A DNA stretch of 48,845 nt, taken from positions 1 to 48,845 of IMG/VR virus record IMGVR_UViG_3300042368_000879, one strand, 5' to 3'. This document shows, piece by piece, positions 1 to 7,421 of the stretch. This DNA comes from a virus. Both the position numbers and the translations under genes were made by a program. Position 1 is the first letter of the stretch, and the number at the start of each line of letters is the position of its first letter. A model generated the notes under the pieces. That model made no database searches. It saw only the letters and a list, made by a program, of their open reading frames with translations, and was not told the origin of the DNA.

Positions 1-345
1 GGTCAGTGTGCTGACGGTCGCCAGCGTCTGGCTGCCGGCGATCGACGCCGTGACGGCGAGGTTGGCCGCAGTCGGCTGCCTTGCCTCCATGATCGGCCAG
101 CCCTGCGCAGACGGCAGCGACTGGCCGATGCTCCGCGTCAGCGAGTGAACCGCCATGCGCAGGGCCTCGATGGATTCGACCAACTCGCCGTACGCGGCGA
201 CCGGCAGCGGGTTCGTCGCGCTGGTGTCCGTCGCGGTGCCGTCCGCACCATGCACGGGCTTCACGCGCTGGTAGAGCACGCCGCCGATCTCGTCGGCTGC
301 GACCGTTGCACCAGTTCCTGGCGTGTACCCTACGTTGTCGGCCAT
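1..345 (-). CDS. Structural protein of 150-residue type, copy 1 (C-terminus cut by window edge)
   Basis: The first 115 codons are present and the rest lies beyond the left edge. The protein is nearly the same as the complete 150-residue protein at 43092-43544: the N-terminus MADNVGYTPG, the DEIGG and VKPVHGADGT blocks and the GQSLPSAQGWPIMEARQPT block are shared. The ATG overlaps the portal stop codon (TAATG), so translation is probably coupled to the portal. Its place among virion genes suggests a minor head or tail component; no enzymatic motif is visible. It is unlikely to be an assembly echo of the other copy, because the two differ at scattered positions and have different neighbours. 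Confidence 0.8.
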   Translation of the reverse strand, partial: MADNVGYTPGTGATVAADEIGGVLYQRVKPVHGADGTATDTSATNPLPVAAYGELVESIEALRMAVHSLTRSIGQSLPSAQGWPIMEARQPTAANLAVTASIAGSQTLATVSTLT

Positions 346-2039
346 TACCCAAGCTCCAGAGGCGTCGGCGAGACGTAGCCGCTGAACATGCCCATGACGT
401 CCTGCGGCTGCATCGGAAGGTTCTGCGCAGCACGGCCGACGTTGGCGACCGTCTGCGACTGCGTCTGCGCAAGCTGCGCCTGCTCCTTCGCAGCCATCGC
501 GGCGTTGCGCGCCTCGCGAACGCGCGCGACCTGCTCGCTCGGCACGATGATGTGCGGGTCCAGGCCCAGCATCTGCGAGTACGCATCGGCCCACTGATCC
601 GCGTCGAACTTGTCGAGCACGTCGGGCTTCATCTGCGCGACCGCGCCGAGACTGACCGTGAAGCGGTCGATGCTGTTCGTGCCGATCGCCTGCTGCGCCT
701 GCGCCAACATCGACACGAACTCGATGTTGAGGTCCATGCCCGACAACTCCTCGGGGATCGGCGGCACCTGCCCAGACTCCAGCATGTAGTCGAACGTGAG
801 TTCGATCAGCGGGTCCAGCAACTCGCTGTGCAGCCGATCGAGCACAGGCCCCAGCATCAGCAGCTTCTCCTCGTGCCGCTGCGCGACCTCCGTCGCCGTC
901 ATGCGCGTGTCGGTCGCGTTCGCCAGCATCAGGAACAGGTCGGCGTAGAAGTTCGACTGGATGCGCTGCCGCACGTCCTGGATGTCCGCCAGCATGTGGT
1001 CGAGGCTCAGGCCCACCTCCCACGCCGGACGAATGCCGGCCTGCGGACTCGCTGCGTCGACGAACGTGACACCGCCCGGCAGCGTCTCGATCTCGCGCGA
1101 CTTCATCGAGGTCGGAGCCTGCAACGGCGGCTTCGTCTGGTAGTCGATCGCCTGTGCCTTGCGCAGCTGCTCGTGCTGCAACTGCCGGATGTCGCCGAGC
1201 GCCTCCATGCCGGGGCCGTGGCCGTACACGTCGCCGCCGGCAACCGCCCACCGAGGGGCGAGCACCGGGAAGCGGTTGTAGCCACCTTCGCGCAGGTACA
1301 GGCCAGGGTCGCTACCCTGCTCAAAGTAGCACGAGGACCACGGCATGTTCAGCTTGTCGTGCTTCGACGTGTCGCGATCCGCGCGCGGCTCGATCGCGTG
1401 GATCACCGTCACCCATGCGTCGAGGTTGCCGTTGTCCCACTGGCTCCGCGTCGAGAGCGTGCAGTTCTCGTACCCGAACTCGCTGACCAGCTGCGCGACC
1501 GTCAACTGGAACTCGCGGTACATCGTGTTGACCACGCCGTCGTAGTCCGTCGCGATGGCGTACTCGCCAGCCGTCATCGGGTAGTGGTGCAGGATGCGCT
1601 CGCGATGCGGCAGCAGCAGGCTGCACGCCGTCCCGAACGCGCCGAGTTCCTCGTAGCCACCGTGCAGCGTGCGGTAGGTGTTCGACCGCTGGAACACCGT
1701 CTGCATGCGCCGCGTCATGTCGAACAGCCAGCGCTCGACAGGGTCGTACTTGTTCAGTTCGGGGTCCGCCGTCGCGAGCTTGAACCACGGCCGTGCCGGC
1801 GACGTCGCGCCAGCCATCATGCCGGCACCGAGCACGCGCAGCGCTCGCGTCGCCGTGGAGTCGTAGATGGCGTTGTGCCGGCGCTCGCCTCGGTTGCGGT
1901 CCTCGACGAAGTACCGACCGTTGCGCGGCAGCAGGTACGTCGTGATCTCCTGCCAGTGCGCCTTCCAGCTTGCTCGCTCGCTCTTCAGCGACGACCAACG
2001 GTTCTGACGATCGGTGCGTAGCTGGTGGCGGTTCTGCAT
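345..2039 (-). CDS. Head-tail connector (portal) protein, T7 type
   Basis: A 564-residue protein resembling the T7 gp8 / podoviral head-to-tail connecting protein family, which forms the dodecameric portal ring through which DNA is packaged and ejected. Family-like blocks include the N-terminal WKAHWQEITTYLLPRNGRY, RALRVLGAGMMAGATSPARPWF and a conserved stretch around QRIQSNFYADLFLMLANATD followed by MTATEV. The length fits the family. ATG at 2039 is preferred over an in-frame TTG at 2051 because GGGGAG lies about 5 nt before it. It follows the terminase genes, the normal place for a portal. The C-terminal 60 residues are Gln/Ala rich, as is common in these connectors. Confidence 0.93.
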   Translation of the reverse strand: MQNRHQLRTDRQNRWSSLKSERASWKAHWQEITTYLLPRNGRYFVEDRNRGERRHNAIYDSTATRALRVLGAGMMAGATSPARPWFKLATADPELNKYDPVERWLFDMTRRMQTVFQRSNTYRTLHGGYEELGAFGTACSLLLPHRERILHHYPMTAGEYAIATDYDGVVNTMYREFQLTVAQLVSEFGYENCTLSTRSQWDNGNLDAWVTVIHAIEPRADRDTSKHDKLNMPWSSCYFEQGSDPGLYLREGGYNRFPVLAPRWAVAGGDVYGHGPGMEALGDIRQLQHEQLRKAQAIDYQTKPPLQAPTSMKSREIETLPGGVTFVDAASPQAGIRPAWEVGLSLDHMLADIQDVRQRIQSNFYADLFLMLANATDTRMTATEVAQRHEEKLLMLGPVLDRLHSELLDPLIELTFDYMLESGQVPPIPEELSGMDLNIEFVSMLAQAQQAIGTNSIDRFTVSLGAVAQMKPDVLDKFDADQWADAYSQMLGLDPHIIVPSEQVARVREARNAAMAAKEQAQLAQTQSQTVANVGRAAQNLPMQPQDVMGMFSGYVSPTPLELG

Positions 2040-2040
2040 G

Positions 2041-2331
2041 TCACTCCCCAAGCATGGTCGACTTGCCGACGCCGCCTGGACCGGTCAGCATCGTCGGGTT
2101 GCCGCCAGTGTTCTGCGCGGCCAGCAGCGTCTCGACGTTGGCTCGCTTCGATCGCGCGCGGTTGGTCTCCATCATGCCGCGACGCTCCTGCGACATGGCT
2201 CTGGCCTCGGCGTTCTGCTGGGCCAGCTGCTGTCGCTTCACGGCCTTCTTCTGCATGTCCATGCCGCGCTCGCCTGAGTAGATGCTGTAGCCCGTTCCGA
2301 CTACAGCAGCGACTGCCATCGTGATCGCCAT
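2041..2331 (-). CDS. Small protein with N-terminal hydrophobic segment, probable virion component
   Basis: A 96-residue protein. Residues 1-19 are hydrophobic (MAITMAVAAVVGTGYSIYS), followed by a charged, probably helical segment rich in Arg, Lys and Gln, and a C-terminus ending GPGGVGKSTMLGE. The ATG overlaps the stop of the GNAT gene (TGATG), and the portal ribosome-binding site lies over its 3' end. Small proteins of this shape next to podoviral portal genes are usually virion or ejection accessory proteins, but that is inference. The C-terminus looks like a P-loop, yet no NTPase domain surrounds it. Confidence 0.7.
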   Translation of the reverse strand: MAITMAVAAVVGTGYSIYSGERGMDMQKKAVKRQQLAQQNAEARAMSQERRGMMETNRARSKRANVETLLAAQNTGGNPTMLTGPGGVGKSTMLGE

Positions 2332-2807
2332 CAGAGCTTCCTGCTGTAGATGATGTCCTGCACCGCGTACTTGCCTCGACCGCCCAGCAGCAGCGACAGC
2401 TTGCTGTGCTCCTTCGCGTGCCACAGCATCAGCTGCGCGCCGCGCTCCTTCGCTTCGACCTCGGTCTCGTGGATCAGCCGCACGCCGAGTCGGCCGTTCG
2501 CCGTGCTTCGATGCGGCGGCGACACGAACAGCACGTCGTTCTGCGCGTAGGTCATCAGCCCGTAGTGCAGGTGCTGCGTGACGAACGTCACCGAGTACCC
2601 GACCATCACGTCGTCGACGAACGCGGCGAGGCAGAACAGATGGCCCGCTCGCTGTGCCTGCTGGTACACGTCCCAGCGTGGATGCAGCACCATCACGTCC
2701 TTGTGCTTCGCGATCTCGTCGTAGTGCTCGGCGAGCAGGCTTCCGCCTTCGCGCTCGATCGTCTCGATCGTCGTGAGTTCGATCTTCGTGGCGGCTGCGG
2801 CGTGCAT
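2331..2807 (-). CDS. GNAT-family acetyltransferase-like protein
   Basis: A 158-residue protein resembling the GNAT N-acetyltransferases often encoded beside podoviral portal genes. Visible features are a HPRWDVY segment near residue 42, a central strand FVDDVMVGYSVTFVTQHLHYG, and a motif-A-like region near residues 98-115 (HRSTANGRLGVRLIHETE) where acetyl-CoA would bind. It ends with IIYSRKL, typical of these phage members. Acetyl-CoA-dependent transfer is expected from the family; the phage substrate is unknown. It overlaps both neighbours (TGATG), so it belongs to the packaging operon. Confidence 0.75.
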   Translation of the reverse strand: MHAAAATKIELTTIETIEREGGSLLAEHYDEIAKHKDVMVLHPRWDVYQQAQRAGHLFCLAAFVDDVMVGYSVTFVTQHLHYGLMTYAQNDVLFVSPPHRSTANGRLGVRLIHETEVEAKERGAQLMLWHAKEHSKLSLLLGGRGKYAVQDIIYSRKL

Positions 2808-3064
2808 CAGTAGAGGGCGTAGACGGTGGCAGAGGTGCCGGTGAGTCGCACCCGCTGCGCGCGGAACGGCAGGATGGTCCCAGCTGTCAGCGATCCGGTG
2901 GTGTCCAGCGTCGTGCCGTCGGTGTTGATCACCGACACCGTGCCAGCGACAGCCACGAACAGCGCAGCAGCGGGGATCGGGAGGTCGACCGTGTCGCTTC
3001 GCGTCACTGGCACGGCAATGCTGAACGTCGACGGACCCTGCGGCACGGTTGGGAAAGCTGGCAT
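2807..3064 (-). CDS. Small beta-rich structural protein
   Basis: An 85-residue protein with alternating hydrophobic and polar residues and many Thr, Val and Ser, suggesting a small beta-sandwich. It contains the stretch GTVSVINTDGTTL and ends TSATVYALY. Small proteins of this type are common just downstream of terL in podovirus-like genomes and may decorate the head or plug the connector, but no function can be assigned from sequence. No clear ribosome-binding site is visible before the ATG. Its stop overlaps the GNAT start. Confidence 0.65.
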   Translation of the reverse strand: MPAFPTVPQGPSTFSIAVPVTRSDTVDLPIPAAALFVAVAGTVSVINTDGTTLDTTGSLTAGTILPFRAQRVRLTGTSATVYALY

Positions 3065-3100
3065 GGGGGCAGTGTCAGGCCGGGCGCGTCGGTACGGGCA

Positions 3101-4639
3101 CTACAGCCCCCGGTACGGGTCGTAGTCGGCCACGCTGCCGCGCCTCGGGATGCCGAGGTCGTGAAGGACGTGGCGCTTCGGCGTCTCCATGCAGGCGAGG
3201 ATCAGGGCCGACGCCGAGTCGGGGCTGCGGCCGATCCGCTCGTAGATCTCCTCGCGGCTGGCGACCTTCAGCGTCTGGCCTTGCAGCTTCCAGGTCGGAG
3301 CGCACAGGTCGGCGAGCAGCATCGGGTCGGGCGGCAGCGCGATCCCGTTGTTCGCCTTGGGGTCGAGCGCCTCGCGCATGCGCCACCACAGTTCGCTGCG
3401 CAGGTTGGCGAAGCGCAGCCGGCCACTGGCGTCCATCGCCACCGCCGCCTCGGCGACGTTGACACCGACGACCTGCACTCCAGCGTCGCGCAGGATGTCG
3501 AACGGCGACGCGCCGACGCCGATCACGTCGATGTGGACGACGGCACGGTCGCGCTGCGCTGCGACGACCTGCCCAGCCACGGCTGCGCCATCAGGCGTCT
3601 GCGAGCCGGGCAACCGGATCAACATGTCGAACCACCAGCCGTGCCGGCGCGCGATCACGGTCGAGTCACGGCCGCCGCGCGCCACGTCCACGCCCACCGA
3701 GTCCATCGGCGGCAGCGTGCCAGGACGCAGCCAGCGAGCCTGTGCCGCCTCGACCCAGGCTGTGGGGATCACCTGCCAGGGGTCGTCTTCGATGCCGGCG
3801 GAGAAGTCACCGTACCGCATCTGCGACCGCAGCGGCTCCGGCAGCGCGTCGAGCGTCGCGGTGTAGCCGGTCGCCATGAGGTACGGGTTGTCGGTCACGC
3901 GCGACGGCACGAACGTCCTCGACTGCGGAGTGATGCGCTGGCCGTTGTGCTCGATCTGCGCCGGCCCGTCGACCTCGATCTCCTTGCCGTCCACCACGGC
4001 GAACCAGCGGATCTCGCCGGGCTTCGCCGGCCTCGGGTGCGTGCGGTCGAGCCACGGGGCGAAGTAGGCGACGACCCACCGGCCCTCGGCGCTGGTCGGC
4101 GGGTTGAACGTCAGCAGCACGCGGCACCGCTGGTTCGCCTCGGTCGTGCGCAGCCAGCCCATCAAGAACCGCACGTCCTCCTGCCGCATGTTCGACGCCT
4201 CGTCGAAGATCAGCAGGTCGTGCGGCCGGCCCTGGTACTTGCGGACGTCGCCGGGCGACGGGAACGAGCCAAGCTCGACCTGCGCGTCGCGGCCGTCCCA
4301 GCGGCGGAACCGCCAGATGCGGTCGCTGCCGTTGTACCCATCGCGGCTGCCGAGCACGTCGCCGAGGCGGTCGACGACGCCCTGGAGTTCGGTGCCGTTC
4401 TGGCGAAACAAGCCCGTGCGCAGGTGCCGCGTCACGGCAAGGCCGAGGGCGAGGTCGGTCTTGCCCCCGCCGGCAGCGCCACCGAAGCCGACGACCGTGG
4501 CCGGCGACTCCAGCGCCAACGTCTGCGGCCCCGGCAGCGGGTGCCACGGCCTGGGGTCAGCAGCCAGCAGCCGATCGAGTTCGGCTCGTTCCTCGTCGGT
4601 GAGCATGGCGAGCGCCGCCGCTGTGGGCGCGCGCGTCAT
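3101..4639 (-). CDS. terL: Terminase large subunit
   Basis: A 512-residue packaging motor: an N-terminal ATPase that pumps DNA into the prohead and a C-terminal RNase H-like nuclease that cuts concatemers. Walker A is GGAAGGGKT at residues 53-61 and Walker B is DLLIFDEAS at about 141-149, followed by the coupling motif LLTFNPP. The nuclease domain has a first metal-binding aspartate in VGVDVARGGRDSTV, a second acidic strand in VHIDVIGVGAS and a final DSASALILA. ATG 4639 is preferred over a longer upstream reading because the added N-terminus is low-complexity Arg-rich sequence. The gene follows terS after an unusual 206-base gap. Confidence 0.95.
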   Translation of the reverse strand: MTRAPTAAALAMLTDEERAELDRLLAADPRPWHPLPGPQTLALESPATVVGFGGAAGGGKTDLALGLAVTRHLRTGLFRQNGTELQGVVDRLGDVLGSRDGYNGSDRIWRFRRWDGRDAQVELGSFPSPGDVRKYQGRPHDLLIFDEASNMRQEDVRFLMGWLRTTEANQRCRVLLTFNPPTSAEGRWVVAYFAPWLDRTHPRPAKPGEIRWFAVVDGKEIEVDGPAQIEHNGQRITPQSRTFVPSRVTDNPYLMATGYTATLDALPEPLRSQMRYGDFSAGIEDDPWQVIPTAWVEAAQARWLRPGTLPPMDSVGVDVARGGRDSTVIARRHGWWFDMLIRLPGSQTPDGAAVAGQVVAAQRDRAVVHIDVIGVGASPFDILRDAGVQVVGVNVAEAAVAMDASGRLRFANLRSELWWRMREALDPKANNGIALPPDPMLLADLCAPTWKLQGQTLKVASREEIYERIGRSPDSASALILACMETPKRHVLHDLGIPRRGSVADYDPYRGL

Positions 4640-4845
4640 GCGGGAGAGTGAGGGGCGCGGCAGCCGGCGTCGACGGAAGCATGAACACCGGGAAACGTCG
4701 ACTGGGCGTGGGAGGGCGCAGCGGCTGCCGGCCCCTCGGTGTGACGCGCGCAGCATGCCCGACGCGCGCGGGCCGGCAAGCCGCCGCCGGCAGGATCAGC
4801 TGCGGAAGATTCCCAGATTCTCCGACAGATCGACGCGCGCATTGG
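4640..4845. other. Noncoding gap between terS and terL
   Basis: This 206-base gap is the longest intergenic stretch seen in an otherwise tightly overlapping packaging operon. No convincing ORF is present. It is rich in GCCGGC palindromes; on the minus strand one is an interrupted repeat GCCGGC-N8-GCCGGC. Packaging recognition (pac or cos) sequences often lie in or beside terS, so a role in DNA recognition is possible, but there is no direct evidence. Confidence 0.4.
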
Positions 4846-5322
4846 CTACGGGTCTCCCTTTGCTGCTTGCGGCTCGGCATCCTGCGCAGCCAGCCGCGCC
4901 GTGGCGACGGCCAGCAGGCTGTCGACGCGCCGCGCGCGCTCGGCGTCGTCGATCTTGATCGGCACGCCGGCAGGATCGCCGCCCACCTGCACCGTGCTGC
5001 GCTCGCTGTACCTCGGCGACCACCGCGCCAGCAGCTGGAGCCGCGTCCAGACGCGCAGCTTGCGGTGCGCGACGTCGTCGGGGTGATCGCTCGGCTCCTC
5101 GGCGATGGCCTCAAGCTCGTCAGCCATCACGTCGAACCCGGCCTCGCGCGCGCGCGCGAAGCGTACCGCGAAGTCCTGATCCTGCGACCTCCAGGTGTAG
5201 ATCCGCATCACGGACGGCTTGCCCGGCTGCCTCGCGTAGCTCGCCAGGGTCTTGCCGGCGGCGAGCCACTCGACGATCTCGTCGTAGTAGTCGTTCGGGT
5301 CGTAGGTCGGCTTGCGTGTCAC
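4846..5322 (-). CDS. terS: Terminase small subunit
   Basis: A 158-residue DNA-recognition subunit of the packaging motor. Residues about 8-50 form a helix-turn-helix-like domain (IVEWLAAGKTLASYARQ then RIYTWRSQDQDF), followed by FARAREAGFDVMADELEAIA and a basic helical segment (HRKLRVWTRLQLLARWSPR) of the kind used for oligomerisation. The C-terminus is Ala-rich. The GTG start overlaps the stop of the HTH gene upstream (GTGA). The overall pattern matches phage terminase small subunits that pair with the downstream TerL. Confidence 0.85.
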   Translation of the reverse strand: MTRKPTYDPNDYYDEIVEWLAAGKTLASYARQPGKPSVMRIYTWRSQDQDFAVRFARAREAGFDVMADELEAIAEEPSDHPDDVAHRKLRVWTRLQLLARWSPRYSERSTVQVGGDPAGVPIKIDDAERARRVDSLLAVATARLAAQDAEPQAAKGDP

Positions 5323-5588
5323 GGCTCGCCTCCTGCGACTCGACGCCATGAGGATGGCAGCGCTGCGCGGCGCTCGTACCGGCAGATCTTGGCGACGGTC
5401 GACTTGAGCAGACCCATGTGACGCGCGATCCAGCCGTAACTGCGTAACTCGTTCTCGTGCGCGTCGCGCACGGCGCGAACAACGGCGTCGGGGATCGTCG
5501 AGTTGTGGTGCGTCGCGCCGACTCGGTAGCCGCGCTCGTCGACGGCGACGAGGCGCGTGCGCGTGGTGGTGGTGGTGTGCGTGGTCAT
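5319..5588 (-). CDS. Small helix-turn-helix protein
   Basis: An 89-residue protein with a Thr-rich N-terminus (MTTHTTTTTRTR) and a C-terminal HTH-like segment VRAVRDAHENELRSYGWIARHMGLLKSTVAKICR at about residues 38-71, ending in basic residues. It could be an accessory DNA-binding protein for packaging or a late-gene regulator; the sequence does not decide. It lies between a GTW-repeat mini-protein and terS and overlaps both (ATGA and GTGA). Confidence 0.65.
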   Translation of the reverse strand: MTTHTTTTTRTRLVAVDERGYRVGATHHNSTIPDAVVRAVRDAHENELRSYGWIARHMGLLKSTVAKICRYERRAALPSSWRRVAGGEP

Positions 5589-5746
5589 CTCCAGGTGCCT
5601 GCGATGCGGATGAAGGGCGTGGCGACGCGCCACGTCCCTGCGATGCGGGTGTAAGGCGTCGTGGTCTTCCAGGTGCCGCTGACGCGCAGCCAGACGATCG
5701 TGCCCGTCGGCGGCGCTGCGGCAGGTGCGAGCAGCGTCAGCAGCAT
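5585..5746 (-). CDS. 53-residue protein with three GTW repeats
   Basis: A short gene translated here by hand. After a hydrophobic, Pro/Ala-rich N-terminus it carries three copies of a short repeat: VSGTWK, RIAGTWR, RIAGTWR, separated by TTTPYT and VATPFI. Repeats of the W-x-x-x-TP-x-x-R form occur in small phage tail-associated proteins, presumably as short beta-strands. It starts 4 bases after the fibre stop and its TGA overlaps the next ATG (ATGA). The function is unknown; a fibre-associated role is inferred from its place. Confidence 0.6.
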   Translation of the reverse strand: MLLTLLAPAAAPPTGTIVWLRVSGTWKTTTPYTRIAGTWRVATPFIRIAGTWR

Positions 5747-5749
5747 GGG

Positions 5750-6520
5750 CTAGACGTACTGGAGGTAGATGTCGCCGTCAGCGCCGCCGGTTGGCGCTGC
5801 GGTGCCGCTGGTGATGGTCAGCGTCGCCGCGTTGCCGAGGCCGAGCGTCGTGCGCTGCGCGGCTGCGCTGGCGTCGTCGAGCAGGTCGCGGCCCGCCTGC
5901 GTGCAGGCGATCGTCTCGGGCACTCCGGTGCTCGGAGACTGGCGACCGATCAGCGTGTCGGTGGCGAGGTTGGCGAGCTTCGCCAGCGTGACCGCGCCCG
6001 TGGAGATCGTCGTGGTGCTGCTGCCTGCTGCGGCCTCGACGTCGCCGAGCAGCTGGCTACGCCGGATGCCGCTACCGCTGAACTCGACACCGTGGCCGAC
6101 GGTGACCTCCTGCGCTGGGCCGGCGCTGCCGCTGTGGCGACCGATCAGGTGCTGCGAGGTGACGTCGACGATGTCGCTCCACTGCGCCTGGGACAGCGTG
6201 GCGAGCGCGCCGAGGCCGAGCGCTGTGCGCTGTGCTGCGGCGTCCGCTGCGGTCAGCAGCGTCTTGCCGGCGGTGGTGACGTCGCCGCCCATCTTGGTCG
6301 TCGTGACCGCTCCCGCGTCGATCGAGAACGACGTTGCGTTGCTTGCGACGGTGATATCGCCCTTGTCGCCGTCGCCGAGGCCGCGCACGACGAGATCCCA
6401 GTGCAGCGTCCACTGCGCGCCGACGCCCGGCTCGGAGACGGAGCCGCTGGTGTGGTCGACGAGCGCGACGTAGCTGCTGCCGAGGTGCTCGACGACCTGT
6501 CCGCGCAGGTAGTTCGTCAC
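5750..6520 (-). CDS. Tail fibre / fibre-tip repeat protein, copy 1
   Basis: A 256-residue protein with the repeat architecture of beta-structured phage fibres: an N-terminal VTNYLRGQVVEHLGSSYVAL head, then GDKGDITVASNATSFSIDAGAVTT, SQHLIGRHSGSAG, GVEFSGSGIRRSQLLGDVEA, GAVTLAKLANLATDTLIGR and AQRTTLGLG units, closing with GGADGDIYLQYV. The same order is seen in the paralogue at 43547-44647. It probably contacts or caps receptor-binding structures. The GTG start overlaps the stop of the preceding gene (GTGA). Confidence 0.8.
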   Translation of the reverse strand: MTNYLRGQVVEHLGSSYVALVDHTSGSVSEPGVGAQWTLHWDLVVRGLGDGDKGDITVASNATSFSIDAGAVTTTKMGGDVTTAGKTLLTAADAAAQRTALGLGALATLSQAQWSDIVDVTSQHLIGRHSGSAGPAQEVTVGHGVEFSGSGIRRSQLLGDVEAAAGSSTTTISTGAVTLAKLANLATDTLIGRQSPSTGVPETIACTQAGRDLLDDASAAAQRTTLGLGNAATLTITSGTAAPTGGADGDIYLQYV

Positions 6521-6849
6521 GACCACGCTCCCTGGGTCGGCGTGAGGAACACGCCGGCCGGCACGGTGCCGCCCCACTCGCCGGCCCACTGGAGCAGGCC
6601 GCCGCCGCCGCCGCCCGTGACGGACAGCGTGCCGTCGGTGTAGGTCAGGCCGGTGCCGATCGCCGCGCGGCCGTAGCGACCGGACAGGTCGATCGTCGAC
6701 AGCCAGACGGGCGTCTGGTCCTGGATGGCGTCGACGGTCGGGTCGATCCTGCGGATCTCCTCGACGACGTGCCGCAGATCCTCCACGACGGGATCGCGCG
6801 ACGGCATGGCGCGCGCCGCGCCGGCCGCGTTGCGACTGGGTAGGGCCAT
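6517..6849 (-). CDS. Fibre-associated protein, copy 1
   Basis: A 110-residue protein. The first half is helical and charged (PVVEDLRHVVEEIRRIDPTVDAIQ), the second half has DGTLSVTGGGGGGLLQWAGEWGGTVPAGVF and ends QGAWS. The Gly-rich linker, the LQWAGxWGGTxPxG block and the QGAWS end are shared with the 130-residue protein at 44644-45036, so both fibre genes have the same small partner upstream. The C-terminus resembles short domains that precede fibre proteins in phages. It is the first minus-strand gene left of the divergent region at 6850-6959. No strong ribosome-binding site precedes the ATG. Confidence 0.7.
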   Translation of the reverse strand: MALPSRNAAGAARAMPSRDPVVEDLRHVVEEIRRIDPTVDAIQDQTPVWLSTIDLSGRYGRAAIGTGLTYTDGTLSVTGGGGGGLLQWAGEWGGTVPAGVFLTPTQGAWS

Positions 6850-6889
6850 GGGGTGATCTTGCCCGCTCCTGCGGATGACACAAGGGGCG

Positions 6890-6909
6890 GCGAGATTTCT
6901 CGCTTTTTT
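6890..6909 (+). terminator. Possible rho-independent terminator, rightward
   Basis: A short hairpin GCGAG-ATTT-CTCGC (extendable to 6 bp) followed directly by six T residues on the plus strand. It lies just upstream of the plus-strand promoter at 6923 and would block transcripts entering from the left. The stem is short, so efficiency may be low. Confidence 0.45.
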
Positions 6910-6922
6910 GGAGATCGCACTG

Positions 6923-6951
6923 TTGACGCGATCGGCGACGGTCGATACGTT
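6923..6951 (+). promoter_or_regulatory. Sigma70-like promoter, leaderless type
   Basis: TTGACG at 6923-6928, a 17-nt spacer, and TACGTT at 6946-6951. Only eight bases (CCGCACCC) separate the -10 box from the ATG at 6960, so the predicted start of transcription falls within about two bases of the start codon. The layout is repeated at 8921, 10197 and 15610. Confidence 0.75.
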
Positions 6952-6959
6952 CCGCACCC

Positions 6960-7190
6960 ATGAGCACCAACACCCACTGCCTCTTCCTTCGTCACGAGTC
7001 GGGCAAGCTGACGCGCTTGGCGGGCCGCAACCTCAACTCGCTGCTGCGGGCGCTGCGCGCTGGCGGCGGCGGCGAACTCATCACCCGGTATCTGCTGTCG
7101 GGCTACACCGAGACGCTGGGGGGCCTCCCGCTCGACACCGAGGACACGGATGCCCTCGTCGCCGAGGCCGAAGGGCGGTTCACCGCCTGA
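6960..7190 (+). CDS. Hypothetical 76-residue early protein
   Basis: First gene of the rightward early block, probably translated from a leaderless mRNA because its ATG lies 8 bases after a -10 box. The product (MSTNTHCLFLRHESGKLTRL...) has a basic N-terminal half and an acidic C-terminus (LDTEDTDALVAEAEGRFTA). No family is recognised. Small early proteins in this position often modify host processes, but nothing in the sequence says which. Confidence 0.65.
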   Translation: MSTNTHCLFLRHESGKLTRLAGRNLNSLLRALRAGGGGELITRYLLSGYTETLGGLPLDTEDTDALVAEAEGRFTA

Positions 7191-7211
7191 TCACCTCCAA
7201 CCCAACACGCC

Positions 7212-7388
7212 ATGGACAAGTCCAAGATCCTCGTCGTCTACGCCCGCGCGCTCGCGGGCGAACTCTGCCCGTTTTGCGGTCACACCGACTCGATCGAGTC
7301 GGGGGGGCACGCGAACTACCTGTGCCTTCACTGCGAGGAGCAGTGGGACACGTCTCGCATCCACGACCTCGTCGCCGACCTCGTATGA
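7212..7388 (+). CDS. Zinc-ribbon mini-protein
   Basis: A 58-residue protein translated by hand. Two CxxC knuckles, C19-P-F-C22 and C38-L-H-C41, spaced 16 residues apart, form a typical zinc ribbon (LCPFCGHTD and LCLHCEEQW). No other domain is present. Such mini-ribbons may bind nucleic acid or a host protein; the role is unknown. It follows the 76-residue gene after 21 bases and its TGA lies just before the promoter region of the next gene. Confidence 0.6.
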   Translation: MDKSKILVVYARALAGELCPFCGHTDSIESGGHANYLCLHCEEQWDTSRIHDLVADLV

Positions 7389-7410
7389 CACACGAGGCCG
7401 AATAATCCGA

Positions 7411-7421
7411 TCCGCACCCAT
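7411..7421 (+). repeat. Orphan copy of TCCGCACCCAT initiation element
   Basis: The 11-mer TCCGCACCCAT that joins the -10 box to the start codon at 6951-6961 and 10224-10234 recurs here with no ORF starting from it (it reads ATTGAC). It directly abuts the -35 box of the next promoter. It looks like the relic of a duplicated promoter-start unit or a third copy of a protein-binding site. Confidence 0.5.

Noticed and set aside
2041-2331. GPGGVGKST near the C-terminus looks like a Walker A motif
   Set aside because: It lies at the extreme C-terminus of a 96-residue protein without any NTPase domain; a chance resemblance is more likely.
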